This document shows positions 54,224-63,824 of a DNA stretch of 64,000 bases, one piece after another. The translations under genes and the position numbers were made by a program. The DNA is taken from NCBI GenBank assembly GCA_963783085.1, contig CAWAMJ010000002.1, forward strand, positions 558,001-622,000. Reading direction: 5' to 3'. The notes beneath the pieces are model-generated. The model was not told the DNA's origin, searched no databases, and saw only the letters and a list, made by a program, of their open reading frames with translations. The number at the start of each line of letters is the position of its first letter. Within the stretch, counting starts at the first letter, position 1. Source of the stretch: CAVYUC01 sp963783085. Its GTDB lineage: Bacteria > Bacteroidota > Bacteroidia > Bacteroidales > Prolixibacteraceae.

Positions 54224-54853
54224 TTAAAGTTTAAATGCTTCTTCAATTTTCTTCACCGAACCTTCAAGAAGAACAATTGCTTTTGCGTTCATTACCTGAT
54301 AAGTGCTTAGCTCAGAAGCAGTTACAACTGCCACGTCCTGTAAATTTCTGGAGGACAAATATATATTATTATTTTCGACCGGTAAAACGAAAAGTGACTT
54401 TTTATCAGCAATTTGCAGATTGCTTTTCAGGTTCACCATTTCCTTTGTTTTCGGTGCGTCAATGTTAAAATCTTCGATTACCAGGATATTGTTCTCTTTT
54501 GCTTTGTATGTGAGCGCGGATTTACGGGCCAGTTGTTTCACTTTTTTATTCAGTTTAAACCCGTAATTTCTTGGGCGCGGCCCAAAAACAGTGCCACCAC
54601 CGCGGAAAACCGGCGATTTGATGCTACCGGCACGTGCTGTACCGGTACCTTTTTGCCTTTTAATTTTTCGGGTGCTGCCTGCAACTTCCGAACGCTCTTT
54701 CGCTTTGTGCGTCCCTTGCCGACTGTTTGCCAAATATTGTTTTACATCGAGATAAATGGCATGGTCGCTGGGTTCGATACCGAAAATACCGTCATTTAGC
54801 GTGACTTTCCTTCCGGTTTCTTTTCCTTCTTTATTCAGTACACTTAGTTCCAT
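54224..54853 (-). CDS. rplD: Ribosomal protein L4
   Basis: A 209-residue 50S protein lining the tunnel; the loop GTHKAKERSEVAGSTRKIKRQKGTGTARAG is conserved. In E. coli L4 represses the S10 operon; whether it does here is unknown. It overlaps the end of rplC by 10 bases, so its translation is coupled. Confidence 0.98.
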   Translation of the reverse strand: MELSVLNKEGKETGRKVTLNDGIFGIEPSDHAIYLDVKQYLANSRQGTHKAKERSEVAGSTRKIKRQKGTGTARAGSIKSPVFRGGGTVFGPRPRNYGFKLNKKVKQLARKSALTYKAKENNILVIEDFNIDAPKTKEMVNLKSNLQIADKKSLFVLPVENNNIYLSSRNLQDVAVVTASELSTYQVMNAKAIVLLEGSVKKIEEAFKL

Positions 54854-55473
54854 TGTTTCCTAATAATTAAATATGAACCTTTGGCGCCAGGCACCGAACC
54901 TTTCACCACAATAACATTCTTTTCAGGAATAACTTTCAAAACCAGCAGGTTTTCGATGGTTACATTTTCACCACCGGTCCTTCCGGCCATTCTCATTCCT
55001 TTAAACACACGGCTTGGCCATGAAGAAGCACCAATAGATCCCGGAGCTCTCATCCGGTTGTGTTGCCCGTGGGTTGCGTCGTTCACTCCGCGGAAATTAT
55101 GCCGCTTAACAACTCCCTGGAAACCTTTCCCTTTCGATACTCCCACAACATCAACATAATCCAGCTCGTGAAAAATGTCGACGGTAACTTCATTTCCAAG
55201 CTCGAACTCTTCCTGGAAAGTGTTATGAAATTCCACTACTTTGCGCTTTGGTGTTGTACCAGCTTTTTTGAAATGCCCGAACTCAGCTTTCGAAGTATTT
55301 TTTTCCTTCTTATCGTCCCAGGCAAGCTGTAGCGCGTCGTAGCCTTCTTTTTCGGCGGTTTTAACCTGCGTAACAATACAGGGTCCGGCCTCAATCACAG
55401 TGCATGGGATATTTTTCCCCTCAACACTGAATACGGATGTCATTCCGATTTTTTTTCCAATAATTCCAGCCAT
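54844..55473 (-). CDS. rplC: Ribosomal protein L3
   Basis: A 209-residue early-assembly 50S protein; VVGVSKGKGFQGVVKRHNFRGVNDATHGQHNRMRAPGSIG is the conserved peptidyl-transferase-proximal loop. It overlaps rplD by 10 bases and follows rpsJ by 21. Confidence 0.98.
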   Translation of the reverse strand: MAGIIGKKIGMTSVFSVEGKNIPCTVIEAGPCIVTQVKTAEKEGYDALQLAWDDKKEKNTSKAEFGHFKKAGTTPKRKVVEFHNTFQEEFELGNEVTVDIFHELDYVDVVGVSKGKGFQGVVKRHNFRGVNDATHGQHNRMRAPGSIGASSWPSRVFKGMRMAGRTGGENVTIENLLVLKVIPEKNVIVVKGSVPGAKGSYLIIRKQWN

Positions 55474-55494
55474 TTTTCGACTACTTTTTAATTA

Positions 55495-55800
55495 TCAAAC
55501 TTTAATTTCTACTTCAACGCCACTGGGCAATTCCAGCTTCATCAGGGCGTCGATTGTTTTTGCGGTTGAGCTGTAAATGTCGATCAATCGTTTGTATGAA
55601 GACAATTGAAACTGCTCGCGTGATTTTTTATTCACGAATGTTGAACGTAAAACGGTGAAAACCCGGCGATGAGTCGGAAGTGGAATTGGTCCACTTACCA
55701 CAGCCCCGGTAGTTTTTACAGTTTTAACGATCTTCTCAGCCGACTTGTCAACAAGGTTGTGATCGTACGATTTCAGCTTTATCCTGATCTTTTGGCTCAT
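55495..55800 (-). CDS. rpsJ: Ribosomal protein S10
   Basis: A 101-residue 30S protein, also the NusE partner of NusB in antitermination: KIRIKLKSYDHNLVDKSAEKIVKTVKTTGAVVSGPIPLPT. It heads the S10 operon here, only 23 bases after fusA, so it is probably read through from the str genes. Confidence 0.98.
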   Translation of the reverse strand: MSQKIRIKLKSYDHNLVDKSAEKIVKTVKTTGAVVSGPIPLPTHRRVFTVLRSTFVNKKSREQFQLSSYKRLIDIYSSTAKTIDALMKLELPSGVEVEIKV

Positions 55801-55823
55801 AATGAGAAAACTGTTAAAATAGT

Positions 55824-57935
55824 TTATAATAAATCAACTCTTCCTTGCACATTTTCCAATACTTTTTCTGCCAACTGGCGCGGTACTTCCTGATAATGGC
55901 TGAACTCCATGGAAGAAGTAGCCCTTCCGGAAGAAAGTGTGCGCAACACGGTAACGTATCCGAACTGTTCAGACAGCGGCACTTTTGCTTCAATCACCCG
56001 TGCATTGCCTTTGGTTTGCATACCGGCAATATCGCCCCGCCTGCGGTTCAGGTCGCCAATAATATCGCCCATGTATTCTTCGGGTGTAACAATTTCCAGC
56101 TTCATAATTGGCTCCAGCAGTTTCGGGGCAGCCTTCGAAGCTGCATGCCGGAATGCCTGTTTCGCACAAATTTCAAATGAAAGCTGGTCGGAGTCAACTG
56201 CGTGATAAGAACCGTCGAGCAGTGTAACTTTCAGGCTGTCGACAGGGAATCCGGCCAACGGACCGTTTGACATGGCTTCGCCAAAACCTTTCTGTACCGA
56301 CGGGATGTATTCGCGCGGGATGTTTCCGCCCTTAACCTGATCGACGAACTGCAAACCAGCTTCTCCGTCTACCGAAGGTTCAATCTTCACCACAATGTCG
56401 GCAAATTTACCACGTCCGCCGGTTTGCTTTTTAAATACTTCGCGCAATTCAACCGGCTGGCTGAGTGCTTCCTTATATGCCACCTGCGGCGCTCCCTGGT
56501 TGCATTCCACCTTAAATTCGCGCCTCAGGCGATCGATAATAATTTCAAGGTGAAGTTCTCCCATTCCGCGGATAACCGTTTGACCTGAATCAGGATCGGT
56601 TTGGACCTGGAAAGTTGGATCTTCTTCCGCCAGTTTAGACAGTCCGTTCGACAACCGATCCACATCTTTTTGCGATTTCGGTTCAACCGCAATACCGATT
56701 ACAGGTTCCGGAAAATCCATGCTTTCCAGAACGATCGGATGTTTTGTGTCACAAAGTGTGTCGCCGGTGCGAATATCTTTAAAACCTACGGCAGCACAAA
56801 TGTCCCCCGCTTCTATAAAATCTTTTGGATTTTGTTTGTTGGAATGCATCTGGTACAGGCGCGAAATGCGTTCTTTTTTGCCTGTACGCGTATTCAGCAC
56901 TTGCGAACCGGCGTCAATTTTTCCGGAATATACACGCATATAAGCCAAACGACCAACAAACGGGTCGGTAGCAATTTTAAATGCCAGCGCTGTCAACGGT
57001 TCGTCAACATCTGCCGTACGCAGAATTTCCTTGTCATTATCCGGATTTATTCCTGTTACCTGTCCTTTGTCGAGCGGACTGGGCAAAAAGGCACAGACTG
57101 AATCGAGGAGGCGTTGAACCCCTTTATTTTTAAATGCCGATCCGCACATCATTGGTATGATAACACCTTCGATTGTCGCTCTGCGGATAACGGCGATCAT
57201 TTCTTCTTTTGTAATTGATTCCGGGTCTTCGAAGTAACGTTCCAGCAATTCATCATCGACTTCGGCAATCGATTCCACCAGTTTACCTCTCCATTCTTTG
57301 GCCAGCTCTAGTAAGTCTTCGGGAATATCTTCGAGGCTGTAGTTGGTTCCCATGGTTTCATCGTCGAACCAGCGAACGGCCTTCATTTCAATTAAATCGA
57401 TAACGCCTGCAAAATGTTCTTCGGCGCCGATAGGAATTTGAATCGGCACAGGGTTGGCGCCCAGTTTTTCTTTAACTTCATTGTAAACATTAAAGAAATC
57501 GGCGCCCTGCCGGTCCATTTTATTCACAAATGCAATACGGGGAACTCCGTACTTTTCCGCCTGGCGCCATACGGTTTCCGACTGCGCCTCTACTCCGCCT
57601 ACTGCACAGAAAAGGGCAACTGTTCCATCGAGAACTCTCAGGGAACGTTCTACTTCAACTGTGAAATCGACGTGTCCGGGAGTATCAATGATATTAATTT
57701 TGTGGTTAACATCTTTGTAATTCCAAAACGTTGTGGTAGCTGCAGAAGTAATGGTAATTCCCCTCTCCTGTTCCTGCTCCATCCAGTCCATGGTTGCAGC
57801 GCCTTCATGCACTTCTCCGATGCGGTGGGTTAAACCGGTGTAGAACAAAACACGTTCTGTGACCGTTGTTTTACCGGCATCGATGTGCGCCATAATACCA
57901 ATATTTCTTGTATTTTTCAGATCTTGTTTAGCCAT
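55824..57935 (-). CDS. fusA: Elongation factor G
   Basis: A 703-residue translocase GTPase; G1 motif AHIDAGKTT (17-25 region), G2 GITITSAATT, DTPGH and NKMD, followed by domains II-V. It moves tRNAs and mRNA through the ribosome. Its length and order (rpsL-rpsG-fusA) are standard for Bacteroidota, in which tuf is elsewhere. It follows rpsG by 57 bases. Confidence 0.98.
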   Translation of the reverse strand: MAKQDLKNTRNIGIMAHIDAGKTTVTERVLFYTGLTHRIGEVHEGAATMDWMEQEQERGITITSAATTTFWNYKDVNHKINIIDTPGHVDFTVEVERSLRVLDGTVALFCAVGGVEAQSETVWRQAEKYGVPRIAFVNKMDRQGADFFNVYNEVKEKLGANPVPIQIPIGAEEHFAGVIDLIEMKAVRWFDDETMGTNYSLEDIPEDLLELAKEWRGKLVESIAEVDDELLERYFEDPESITKEEMIAVIRRATIEGVIIPMMCGSAFKNKGVQRLLDSVCAFLPSPLDKGQVTGINPDNDKEILRTADVDEPLTALAFKIATDPFVGRLAYMRVYSGKIDAGSQVLNTRTGKKERISRLYQMHSNKQNPKDFIEAGDICAAVGFKDIRTGDTLCDTKHPIVLESMDFPEPVIGIAVEPKSQKDVDRLSNGLSKLAEEDPTFQVQTDPDSGQTVIRGMGELHLEIIIDRLRREFKVECNQGAPQVAYKEALSQPVELREVFKKQTGGRGKFADIVVKIEPSVDGEAGLQFVDQVKGGNIPREYIPSVQKGFGEAMSNGPLAGFPVDSLKVTLLDGSYHAVDSDQLSFEICAKQAFRHAASKAAPKLLEPIMKLEIVTPEEYMGDIIGDLNRRRGDIAGMQTKGNARVIEAKVPLSEQFGYVTVLRTLSSGRATSSMEFSHYQEVPRQLAEKVLENVQGRVDLL

Positions 57936-57992
57936 ACCAAATTTCCAATACCAATTTTCTAATCCAAATTTTTATCTAAACCACTTTCTAAA

Positions 57993-58469
57993 CTAAAATC
58001 TGAAATGTGCGAATGCACGGTTTGCTTCGGCCATACGGTGAATGTCCTCTTTCTTTTTATAAGCCCCGCCTTCTTCGTTATAAGCAGCTACAATTTCGGC
58101 AGCCAGCTTATCGGCCATGGATTTACCCGAACGTTTCCGGGCAAACATAATCAGGAATTTAATACTGATAGAAGTTTTCCTTTCGGGCCTGATTTCCATC
58201 GGAACCTGAAAAGTAGCTCCACCAACACGGCGGCTCTTAACTTCAACTGCGGGGGTGACATTTTCCAATGCTTTTTTCCAGACTTCCAGTGGCGAAAGTT
58301 CAGTTTCCTTAACTCTTTTCTCCACCAATTCGAGGGTGTCGTAGAAGATGGAATAAGCAACAGACTTTTTCCCATCTCTCATTAAATCATTGACAAACCG
58401 GGTTACCAAAACGTCGTTAAACTTCGGGTCCGGCAATAAAAGTCGCTTCTTCGGTTTTGATTTTCTCAT
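57993..58469 (-). CDS. rpsG: Ribosomal protein S7
   Basis: A 158-residue 30S head organiser: MRKSKPKKRLLLPDPKFNDVLVTRFVNDLMRDGKKS and terminal KKKEDIHRMAEANRAFAHFRF. It follows rpsL by 133 bases, an unusually wide spacer for this cluster. Confidence 0.98.
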   Translation of the reverse strand: MRKSKPKKRLLLPDPKFNDVLVTRFVNDLMRDGKKSVAYSIFYDTLELVEKRVKETELSPLEVWKKALENVTPAVEVKSRRVGGATFQVPMEIRPERKTSISIKFLIMFARKRSGKSMADKLAAEIVAAYNEEGGAYKKKEDIHRMAEANRAFAHFRF

Positions 58470-58602
58470 TTCATTACTTTTGTGTTATTTAAATTGGTTG
58501 CCCTTGGGCGGCCTTCAGCTTTTCTCCGAAAGACAATTAAAAGAAAAATTTACTCAACCAAACCACTTAAAATAACGTGTTGTTACAACTTTATATAAAT
58601 GT

Positions 58603-58977
58603 TTATTTTTTCGGTTTTTTAGCTCCGTATTTTGAGCGGCGCTGCAAACGGCCTTCTACACCGGCAGTATCGAGCGCTCCGCGAATCAGGTGATAACGCA
58701 CACCCGGTAAGTCTTTTACCCTGCCGCCACGTACCAGTACAATTGAATGTTCCTGTAAATTGTGACCTTCTCCGGGAATGTAGGCATTCACTTCTTTACC
58801 ATTAGTTAACCTGACCCTGGCCACTTTACGCATGGCAGAGTTCGGTTTTTTAGGCGTTGTGGTGTATACACGTACACAAACCCCGCGGCGTTGCGGGCAA
58901 GAATCAAGGGCGGGAGATTTACTTTTCTCCACCTTGTGTTGTCTTCCTTTCCTCACTAACTGTTGAATCGTTGGCAT
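58603..58977 (-). CDS. rpsL: Ribosomal protein S12
   Basis: A 124-residue decoding-centre protein. The streptomycin-related positions Lys in TTPKKPNSA and Lys in RVKDLPGVRYH are wild type, so no ribosomal streptomycin resistance is indicated. It is the first gene of the supercluster; a good promoter candidate lies 49-78 bases upstream. Confidence 0.98.
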   Translation of the reverse strand: MPTIQQLVRKGRQHKVEKSKSPALDSCPQRRGVCVRVYTTTPKKPNSAMRKVARVRLTNGKEVNAYIPGEGHNLQEHSIVLVRGGRVKDLPGVRYHLIRGALDTAGVEGRLQRRSKYGAKKPKK

Positions 58978-59025
58978 AAATACCTGTTTTATATTTAATT
59001 AATTAATGCTTCCAAAAACGGACTG

Positions 59026-59055
59026 CAAAAGTATGCAAAAATCATTAAAATCAAA
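59026..59055 (-). promoter_or_regulatory. Bacteroidota-type promoter of the ribosomal supercluster
   Basis: On the minus strand TTTG (59052-59055) and TACTTTTG (59026-59033) are separated by 18 bases, matching the TTTG / TAnnTTTG pattern used by the Bacteroidota primary sigma factor. A start near 59019 would leave about a 40-base leader before rpsL. Confidence 0.6.
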
Positions 59056-59221
59056 GCGTTTACGAAGGAAAATGCATGACACCCCCTTCAAAACGGCACG
59101 CAAAAGTAGTAATTTTGAAGAAACGACAATACGTTTGAATTTTTTTTTTCGAAAAGTTAGAATTGAAGTAACCTGCTGTTTGTGCCAATCCCCGGCTGAA
59201 AAAATCGGGCGGCTATCCAAA

Positions 59222-60565
59222 CTATGATTTTATGCGCTCACGCCACAGGGCTTTTAACGGATGGAAAATCCGTTGAATTAATTTCAGATCATCGGTGATG
59301 ATTTCGGCTTTGCCCGTAAGCAGGTTTTGCATGGTTAAATTTTGGCCGTAGTTGGTAACCAGGCCATCCGGAAAAACAACCTCTACCATATAGAAGTTAT
59401 TTTCGGGAACCAATGAAACGTTGCTGACCCTCCCGCGAACCAGGCCGTATTGCATGTATGGATAATTGTCAAACTTCACATTCACATTCAAATCATTCCG
59501 TACTTTCCCTGATCCACGTACCGGTAATTCGACCCGCCCAATCAGTTTTCCAACATTTTCCGGGACCACCGTAAAAACATTGTCGCCCTCCTTCACATTT
59601 TGATTCACGCTCCAAAACTTATTGAATGTGACCGTTCCTTCAATTGGCGAGCGCATCAAAAAAGTCAGTTCCCAGTTGCTGATTTCGCTTTTCAGGTTGT
59701 TGAATTTTTCCCGCAGTTCGGCCTGATGGCGGTTTTTGAGGTCATCATACGTTTTATTTATATCAATAATTTCCGCTTCAAGTTTACTGATGTCGATTTG
59801 CTTTTGGGCGAGTTCCGATCGGATCCGGTTCAGCTCCGACTCTTTGCCCAGCATTTCCGATTCGGCTTTTTCCAGATCGACCGTTGAAATTACTTCGTCT
59901 TTAATCAACCGTTGCTGGCGTTCGAAATTCCGCTTTCGGATTTCGTATTCCTTTGCGACGGCATTTTTCTGTTGTTCCAGCCGGTCGTAATGGATTTGAG
60001 CCATCTTCTCCTGTTGTTCCAAGGCATGCAGTTTTTGCCGGTAATAATCCTGCTGCGTAAAAACCAGCAACTCGTCGTACTTTGTCAGAAATTCGGAATA
60101 ATATTCCTGAATAGTTCCCAATTGCAAATTTTTATCGAAAGAAACTGCAGGCACAAAATCGAGCGCATTAAAACGGGGTTGCACCGAATCGATGATTGCT
60201 TCCAGTTTTAGCATGTCGCTATAGTTGGCCGGGTTTTCTATGAGTGCAATCAACTGTCTGCGGGAAACCGGCTGGTTATCGTCTACAAACAGCAAATCGA
60301 TTTTACCGGTTGTTCGCGCAACAATAGTGGCTGGCGGATTTTCGGTAGTTACGATAATTTTCGAACGAAGAATATCAGGATAATTAAAAATGAAACTGAA
60401 AACAATAATCAGCGTAATTACGCCAACAAACATCAGCGTACCGTAGCGCACAATCCAGGAAGGAACTCCCCCCAAAATTTCCTGCACTTCGCCGGAACGG
60501 ATCCCGATGGGGGAAACCTTTCGAGATTTTCCTTTTGGCGCCTGATGTTCCTTTTTTCGATTCAT
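59222..60565 (-). CDS. HlyD-family membrane fusion protein of a peptide exporter
   Basis: A 447-residue periplasmic adaptor: one membrane helix (about 32-55), a split lipoyl-like region (PPATIVARTTGKIDLLFVDDNQPVSRRQ and MRSPIEGTVTFNKFWSVNQNVKEGDNVF) and a long coiled-coil hairpin between (about 170-310). It links an inner-membrane ABC exporter to an outer-membrane channel. The ATG at 60565 (MNRKKEHQ) is preferred; the frame to 60595 starts in repeat DNA. The C39 ABC transporter gene lies upstream, with one ORF in between. Confidence 0.9.
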   Translation of the reverse strand: MNRKKEHQAPKGKSRKVSPIGIRSGEVQEILGGVPSWIVRYGTLMFVGVITLIIVFSFIFNYPDILRSKIIVTTENPPATIVARTTGKIDLLFVDDNQPVSRRQLIALIENPANYSDMLKLEAIIDSVQPRFNALDFVPAVSFDKNLQLGTIQEYYSEFLTKYDELLVFTQQDYYRQKLHALEQQEKMAQIHYDRLEQQKNAVAKEYEIRKRNFERQQRLIKDEVISTVDLEKAESEMLGKESELNRIRSELAQKQIDISKLEAEIIDINKTYDDLKNRHQAELREKFNNLKSEISNWELTFLMRSPIEGTVTFNKFWSVNQNVKEGDNVFTVVPENVGKLIGRVELPVRGSGKVRNDLNVNVKFDNYPYMQYGLVRGRVSNVSLVPENNFYMVEVVFPDGLVTNYGQNLTMQNLLTGKAEIITDDLKLIQRIFHPLKALWRERIKS

Positions 60566-60573
60566 ATTTAGCT

Positions 60574-60621
60574 TGTCAAATGGTGAAATTGTCAAATGGT
60601 GAAATTGTCAAATGGTGAAAT
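60574..60621. repeat. Three direct copies of a 16-base repeat
   Basis: TGTCAAATGGTGAAAT repeated three times without change, between the HlyD gene and the four-helix-bundle ORF. Degenerate words of the same kind (GTGAAAT, TGTGAAA, ATTTTCAATTTTC) lie on the other side of that ORF at about 61020-61105. Confidence 0.9.
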
Positions 60622-60626
60622 TGTTG

Positions 60627-61004
60627 CTAATATTTTAATTTCTCGTTTGTATAATTAATTAGGTGAAAGATTTCTTTTCGAATTTCTTCCAGTTTTTCTG
60701 TAAATTCTTTTTCAATGTTTAATTCAATTAATCTTCTTTTAGCAGATTTTCGTAACCAATCGCCAGTTTCTTCCAAAGATCCTAAACTGATACGATAAAA
60801 TCTAATTTTGTCTTTTTTTGAATATCTTCCAAAACCTTCTGCGACATTTGCAGAAATCGAATCTGCGGCTCTTACGAATTGCTTTCCTATTGTATCTTTC
60901 AAAAAGTAATCCCATAATAAAACCATATTCCAAACTTCATTTGAAAAATCAAATGATTTATTGTACGCACTGATTTTTTCAATTGTCAAATAATTCCGTT
61001 CCAT
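60627..61004 (-). CDS. Four-helix-bundle protein (S23 / rRNA intervening-sequence family)
   Basis: A 125-residue helical protein with the diagnostic block VRAADSISANVAEGFGRYSKKDKIRFYRISLGSLEE. The family was first seen encoded in 23S rRNA intervening sequences, but in Bacteroidota members lie scattered in intergenic DNA. Function is unknown. It is inserted between two genes of one export operon and flanked by simple repeats, so it looks mobile. The 'ribosomal protein S23' label is misleading. Confidence 0.88.
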   Translation of the reverse strand: MERNYLTIEKISAYNKSFDFSNEVWNMVLLWDYFLKDTIGKQFVRAADSISANVAEGFGRYSKKDKIRFYRISLGSLEETGDWLRKSAKRRLIELNIEKEFTEKLEEIRKEIFHLINYTNEKLKY

Positions 61005-61115
61005 GAATATATAATTGATTGTGAAATCGCATTGTTGTGAAATGGTGAAACTGTTGTATTGTAAAACTTCATTTTGTGAAACCGCAATTTTTCAATTTTC
61101 CAATTTATCAGTTTT

Positions 61116-63305
61116 TTAACTACCCAATTCCAACTGATTTTTCACCAGTTCGTAATATTTTCCCTTTTTGCCGATCAGTTCGTCATGTTTGCCGCGTTCA
61201 ACAATCTCGCCTTTTTCAAGCACTACAATCTGGTCGGCATTTTTCACCGTACTCAACCGGTGCGCTACCACCACAACAGTTTTGCCTTTCGAAAATTGCG
61301 CCATATTCTCCATAATCAACCGTTCGTTATTGGCATCGAGTGCGTTGGTTGCCTCATCGAAAAACAGGTACACCGGGTTTTTATATATGGCCCGTGCAAT
61401 TAAAATACGCTGTTTCTGTCCCTGGCTCAACCCCACTCCTTCCTGTCCGATTTTAGTGTTGTAGCTCAACGGCAGCGATTCAATAAAATCCTGAATATTT
61501 GCCATTTTCACTGCATGCAGCAAACGCTGTTCATCCACTTCATTTTCATTTACCACGATATTTCGCACAACACTGTCGGAGAAAATAAACCCATCCTGCA
61601 TAACCACGCCGCATTTGTCGCGCCACAATTTCGGAGAGATGTTGGCCAAACGCATACCTCCCACTTTTATGTCGCCATCTACCGGCGGATAAAATCCAAG
61701 CAATAATTTGATGAGCGTTGTTTTTCCGCTTCCACTCGTCCCTACAATCGCAGTAGTTTTGTACTCCGGGATTTCCAGATCGATGTTATTCAACACCCTG
61801 GGCGAACGCGGTCCTTCGTATTGAAACACCAGGCCAGCCACTGAAATATTTTTTGTGGCCGGAAGATTTTTCACGTATGCAGCCGAATCCTCCACTTCAT
61901 TTTTTTTATCATGAACTTCGGCCAGCCGTTCCATGCTTATTTTGGCATCCTGTGCCTGGTGCATGAACCGGATGAGCTGTTTCAGCGGTGTGTTCAATTG
62001 TCCCAATATAAATTGTATAGCCAGCATCATACCGAGGGTCAGTTCACCGTGAACAACCGCCGTAGCCGAAATAATGATAATGATGATGTTCTTGGTTTCA
62101 TTAATAAACACCGAGCCGGCATCCTGGTACTGTTCCAGCGAAAGACTTTTCACGCTCACCTTAAACAAGCCGGCCTGTACGCGCTCCCACTCCCACCGCT
62201 TTTCCTTTTCGTAGTTGTTCAACTTGATTTCCTGCATCCCGTTGATGATCTGAATAAGTTTGCTCTGATTTTCGGAAAGTTTGGTAAATCGCTTGTAATC
62301 GAGTTCGCGGCGGCGGTGCATAAAAATATATACCCACACAAAATACAATGCTGACCCGATGATAAAAATCAGAAAAATTTTCAGGCTGTATATTAATAGT
62401 ACAACCGAGAAAATCACGAGGCTGAACATGGAAAACAGGATTCCGATAGATTGCGCTGTCAGGAACCGTTCGATGCGTGAATGATCGTCGATGCGCTGAA
62501 GGATGTCGCCAATCATTTTGGAATCGAAGAAACCGAGCGGCAGTTTCATCAGTTTGATCAGGAAATCGGAGATAATGGAAATATTGATGCGCGTGCTGAT
62601 GTGGAGCAAAATCCAGGAACGGATGAATTCAATCGACATTTTACTGATTAGCAAAAACAACTGGGCCAGCAACACGAGATAGATGAACCCGACGTCCTGG
62701 TTGTTGATGCCGATATCGACCACACTTTGGGTAAGGAACGGCATGATGAGCAAAATAATACTGCCGAGAAAAAATCCGAGCAACAATTGCCCAACCAGTT
62801 TATGGTAAGGTTTGAGGTAATTGAGTACAAACCGGAAACCGGTGCGGCTAACCTGCTCGTCCTTGTCCTGATAAAATTCCGGAGAAGGTTGCAGCAACAG
62901 GCAGATTCCTTTTTCTTCGCCTTCTTTTACGGTGGCCAACCAGTGCTGTTTGAACTCTTCTTCGCTGTATTCCAGATGTCCAAAAGCAGGATCCGAAACA
63001 TGCACTTTTCCTTTTCTGAATTTATATACCACCACAAAATGCGACTGATCCCAGTGAACCACGCACGGCAGCGGCGCCTCGCGTTTTAACTGTTCGAAAG
63101 TAACGCGCACCCCCATCGAACGCATGCCGATGGCTTCGGCGGCATCGCTGATTCCGAGTAGCGAAACCCCTTCGCGGGTGATGTATGATTTTTCGCGCAG
63201 AAATTCAGTGGTGAAATGTTTCCCGTAATATTTTGCCACCATCCGCAAGCAGGTTGGCCCGCAGTCCATTGCATCGTATTGGCGAAAAAACGGGAATTTC
63301 GGCAT
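61116..63305 (-). CDS. C39-peptidase ABC transporter (peptide exporter)
   Basis: A 729-residue bifunctional exporter. The N-terminal C39 peptidase (1-140) has Q9, catalytic C15 in DCGPTCL, H89 and D105; it cuts double-glycine leaders. Membrane domain (about 160-450) precedes the ATPase with Walker A GTSGSGKTT (522-530), signature LSQGQ, Walker B YLFFDEATNALD and H-loop AHRLST. With the HlyD adaptor it forms a type 1 exporter of a processed peptide. No precursor with a GG leader was found in the window; it may lie outside. Confidence 0.95.
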   Translation of the reverse strand: MPKFPFFRQYDAMDCGPTCLRMVAKYYGKHFTTEFLREKSYITREGVSLLGISDAAEAIGMRSMGVRVTFEQLKREAPLPCVVHWDQSHFVVVYKFRKGKVHVSDPAFGHLEYSEEEFKQHWLATVKEGEEKGICLLLQPSPEFYQDKDEQVSRTGFRFVLNYLKPYHKLVGQLLLGFFLGSIILLIMPFLTQSVVDIGINNQDVGFIYLVLLAQLFLLISKMSIEFIRSWILLHISTRINISIISDFLIKLMKLPLGFFDSKMIGDILQRIDDHSRIERFLTAQSIGILFSMFSLVIFSVVLLIYSLKIFLIFIIGSALYFVWVYIFMHRRRELDYKRFTKLSENQSKLIQIINGMQEIKLNNYEKEKRWEWERVQAGLFKVSVKSLSLEQYQDAGSVFINETKNIIIIIISATAVVHGELTLGMMLAIQFILGQLNTPLKQLIRFMHQAQDAKISMERLAEVHDKKNEVEDSAAYVKNLPATKNISVAGLVFQYEGPRSPRVLNNIDLEIPEYKTTAIVGTSGSGKTTLIKLLLGFYPPVDGDIKVGGMRLANISPKLWRDKCGVVMQDGFIFSDSVVRNIVVNENEVDEQRLLHAVKMANIQDFIESLPLSYNTKIGQEGVGLSQGQKQRILIARAIYKNPVYLFFDEATNALDANNERLIMENMAQFSKGKTVVVVAHRLSTVKNADQIVVLEKGEIVERGKHDELIGKKGKYYELVKNQLELGS

Positions 63306-63482
63306 CGTTCAGATTTTTGGCGCCCAAGATAGAAAAAAATGAGGGAAGATGGAAGAAGCGGTTAGCGGTTGTCAGGTTGATTCTGTTGGTCAATCACGCT
63401 TCAGGCGGTATTGGCCGTTTTTCTGCCGACGCTGTCAATTTTTGATTAACAAAAGGAACATTCACGTTGTTGTAAGTGTAAA

Positions 63483-63794
63483 ATGCAGGTTATGAATACA
63501 AAATATCATCCGGTTGATCCTGATTATTTCGATATGATTGAAGCGGAAATGGAGAAAAACAAATTTTCAACAGTCGATTTTTTTGGAGAGGACGATCAAT
63601 TGTCGCGAGCCAAAGGTGTGCCTGACAGAATAGACACGAACAGTAGAAATGAAGATCATTTATTGTTGAAATCGGGCAGAAAAATCCGCCTCGACAGAAT
63701 CATCGCACTCAATGGCAAACCGGGGCCGGCCTACGATGAATACGACAGTTATGCCAATGCCTGTCTCGATTGTATGGGTGGAATGGAAGATTAA
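63483..63794 (+). CDS. Small unknown protein, possible Rof-like
   Basis: A 103-residue acidic protein not firmly recognised. The N-terminus (YHPVDPDYFDMIEAEMEK) and the stretch LLLKSGRKIRLDRIIALNGK faintly recall Rho-binding antiterminator (Rof)-like proteins, which end in a similar strand. C-terminal CLDCMGG gives one CxxC. It is divergent from the peptide exporter gene (177 bases apart) and shows no GG leader, so it is not an obvious exporter substrate. A second ATG at 63492 is possible. Confidence 0.65.
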   Translation: MQVMNTKYHPVDPDYFDMIEAEMEKNKFSTVDFFGEDDQLSRAKGVPDRIDTNSRNEDHLLLKSGRKIRLDRIIALNGKPGPAYDEYDSYANACLDCMGGMED

Positions 63795-63824
63795 TCACAG
63801 GAAAGGCGGTAAAGAAATCGATTT

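Noticed and set aside
60627..61004. Ribosomal protein S23
   Set aside because: The family is named after rRNA intervening sequences; there is no evidence for a ribosomal role.
63483..63794. Precursor peptide of the C39 exporter
   Set aside because: No double-glycine leader near the N-terminus and the length is that of a folded protein.
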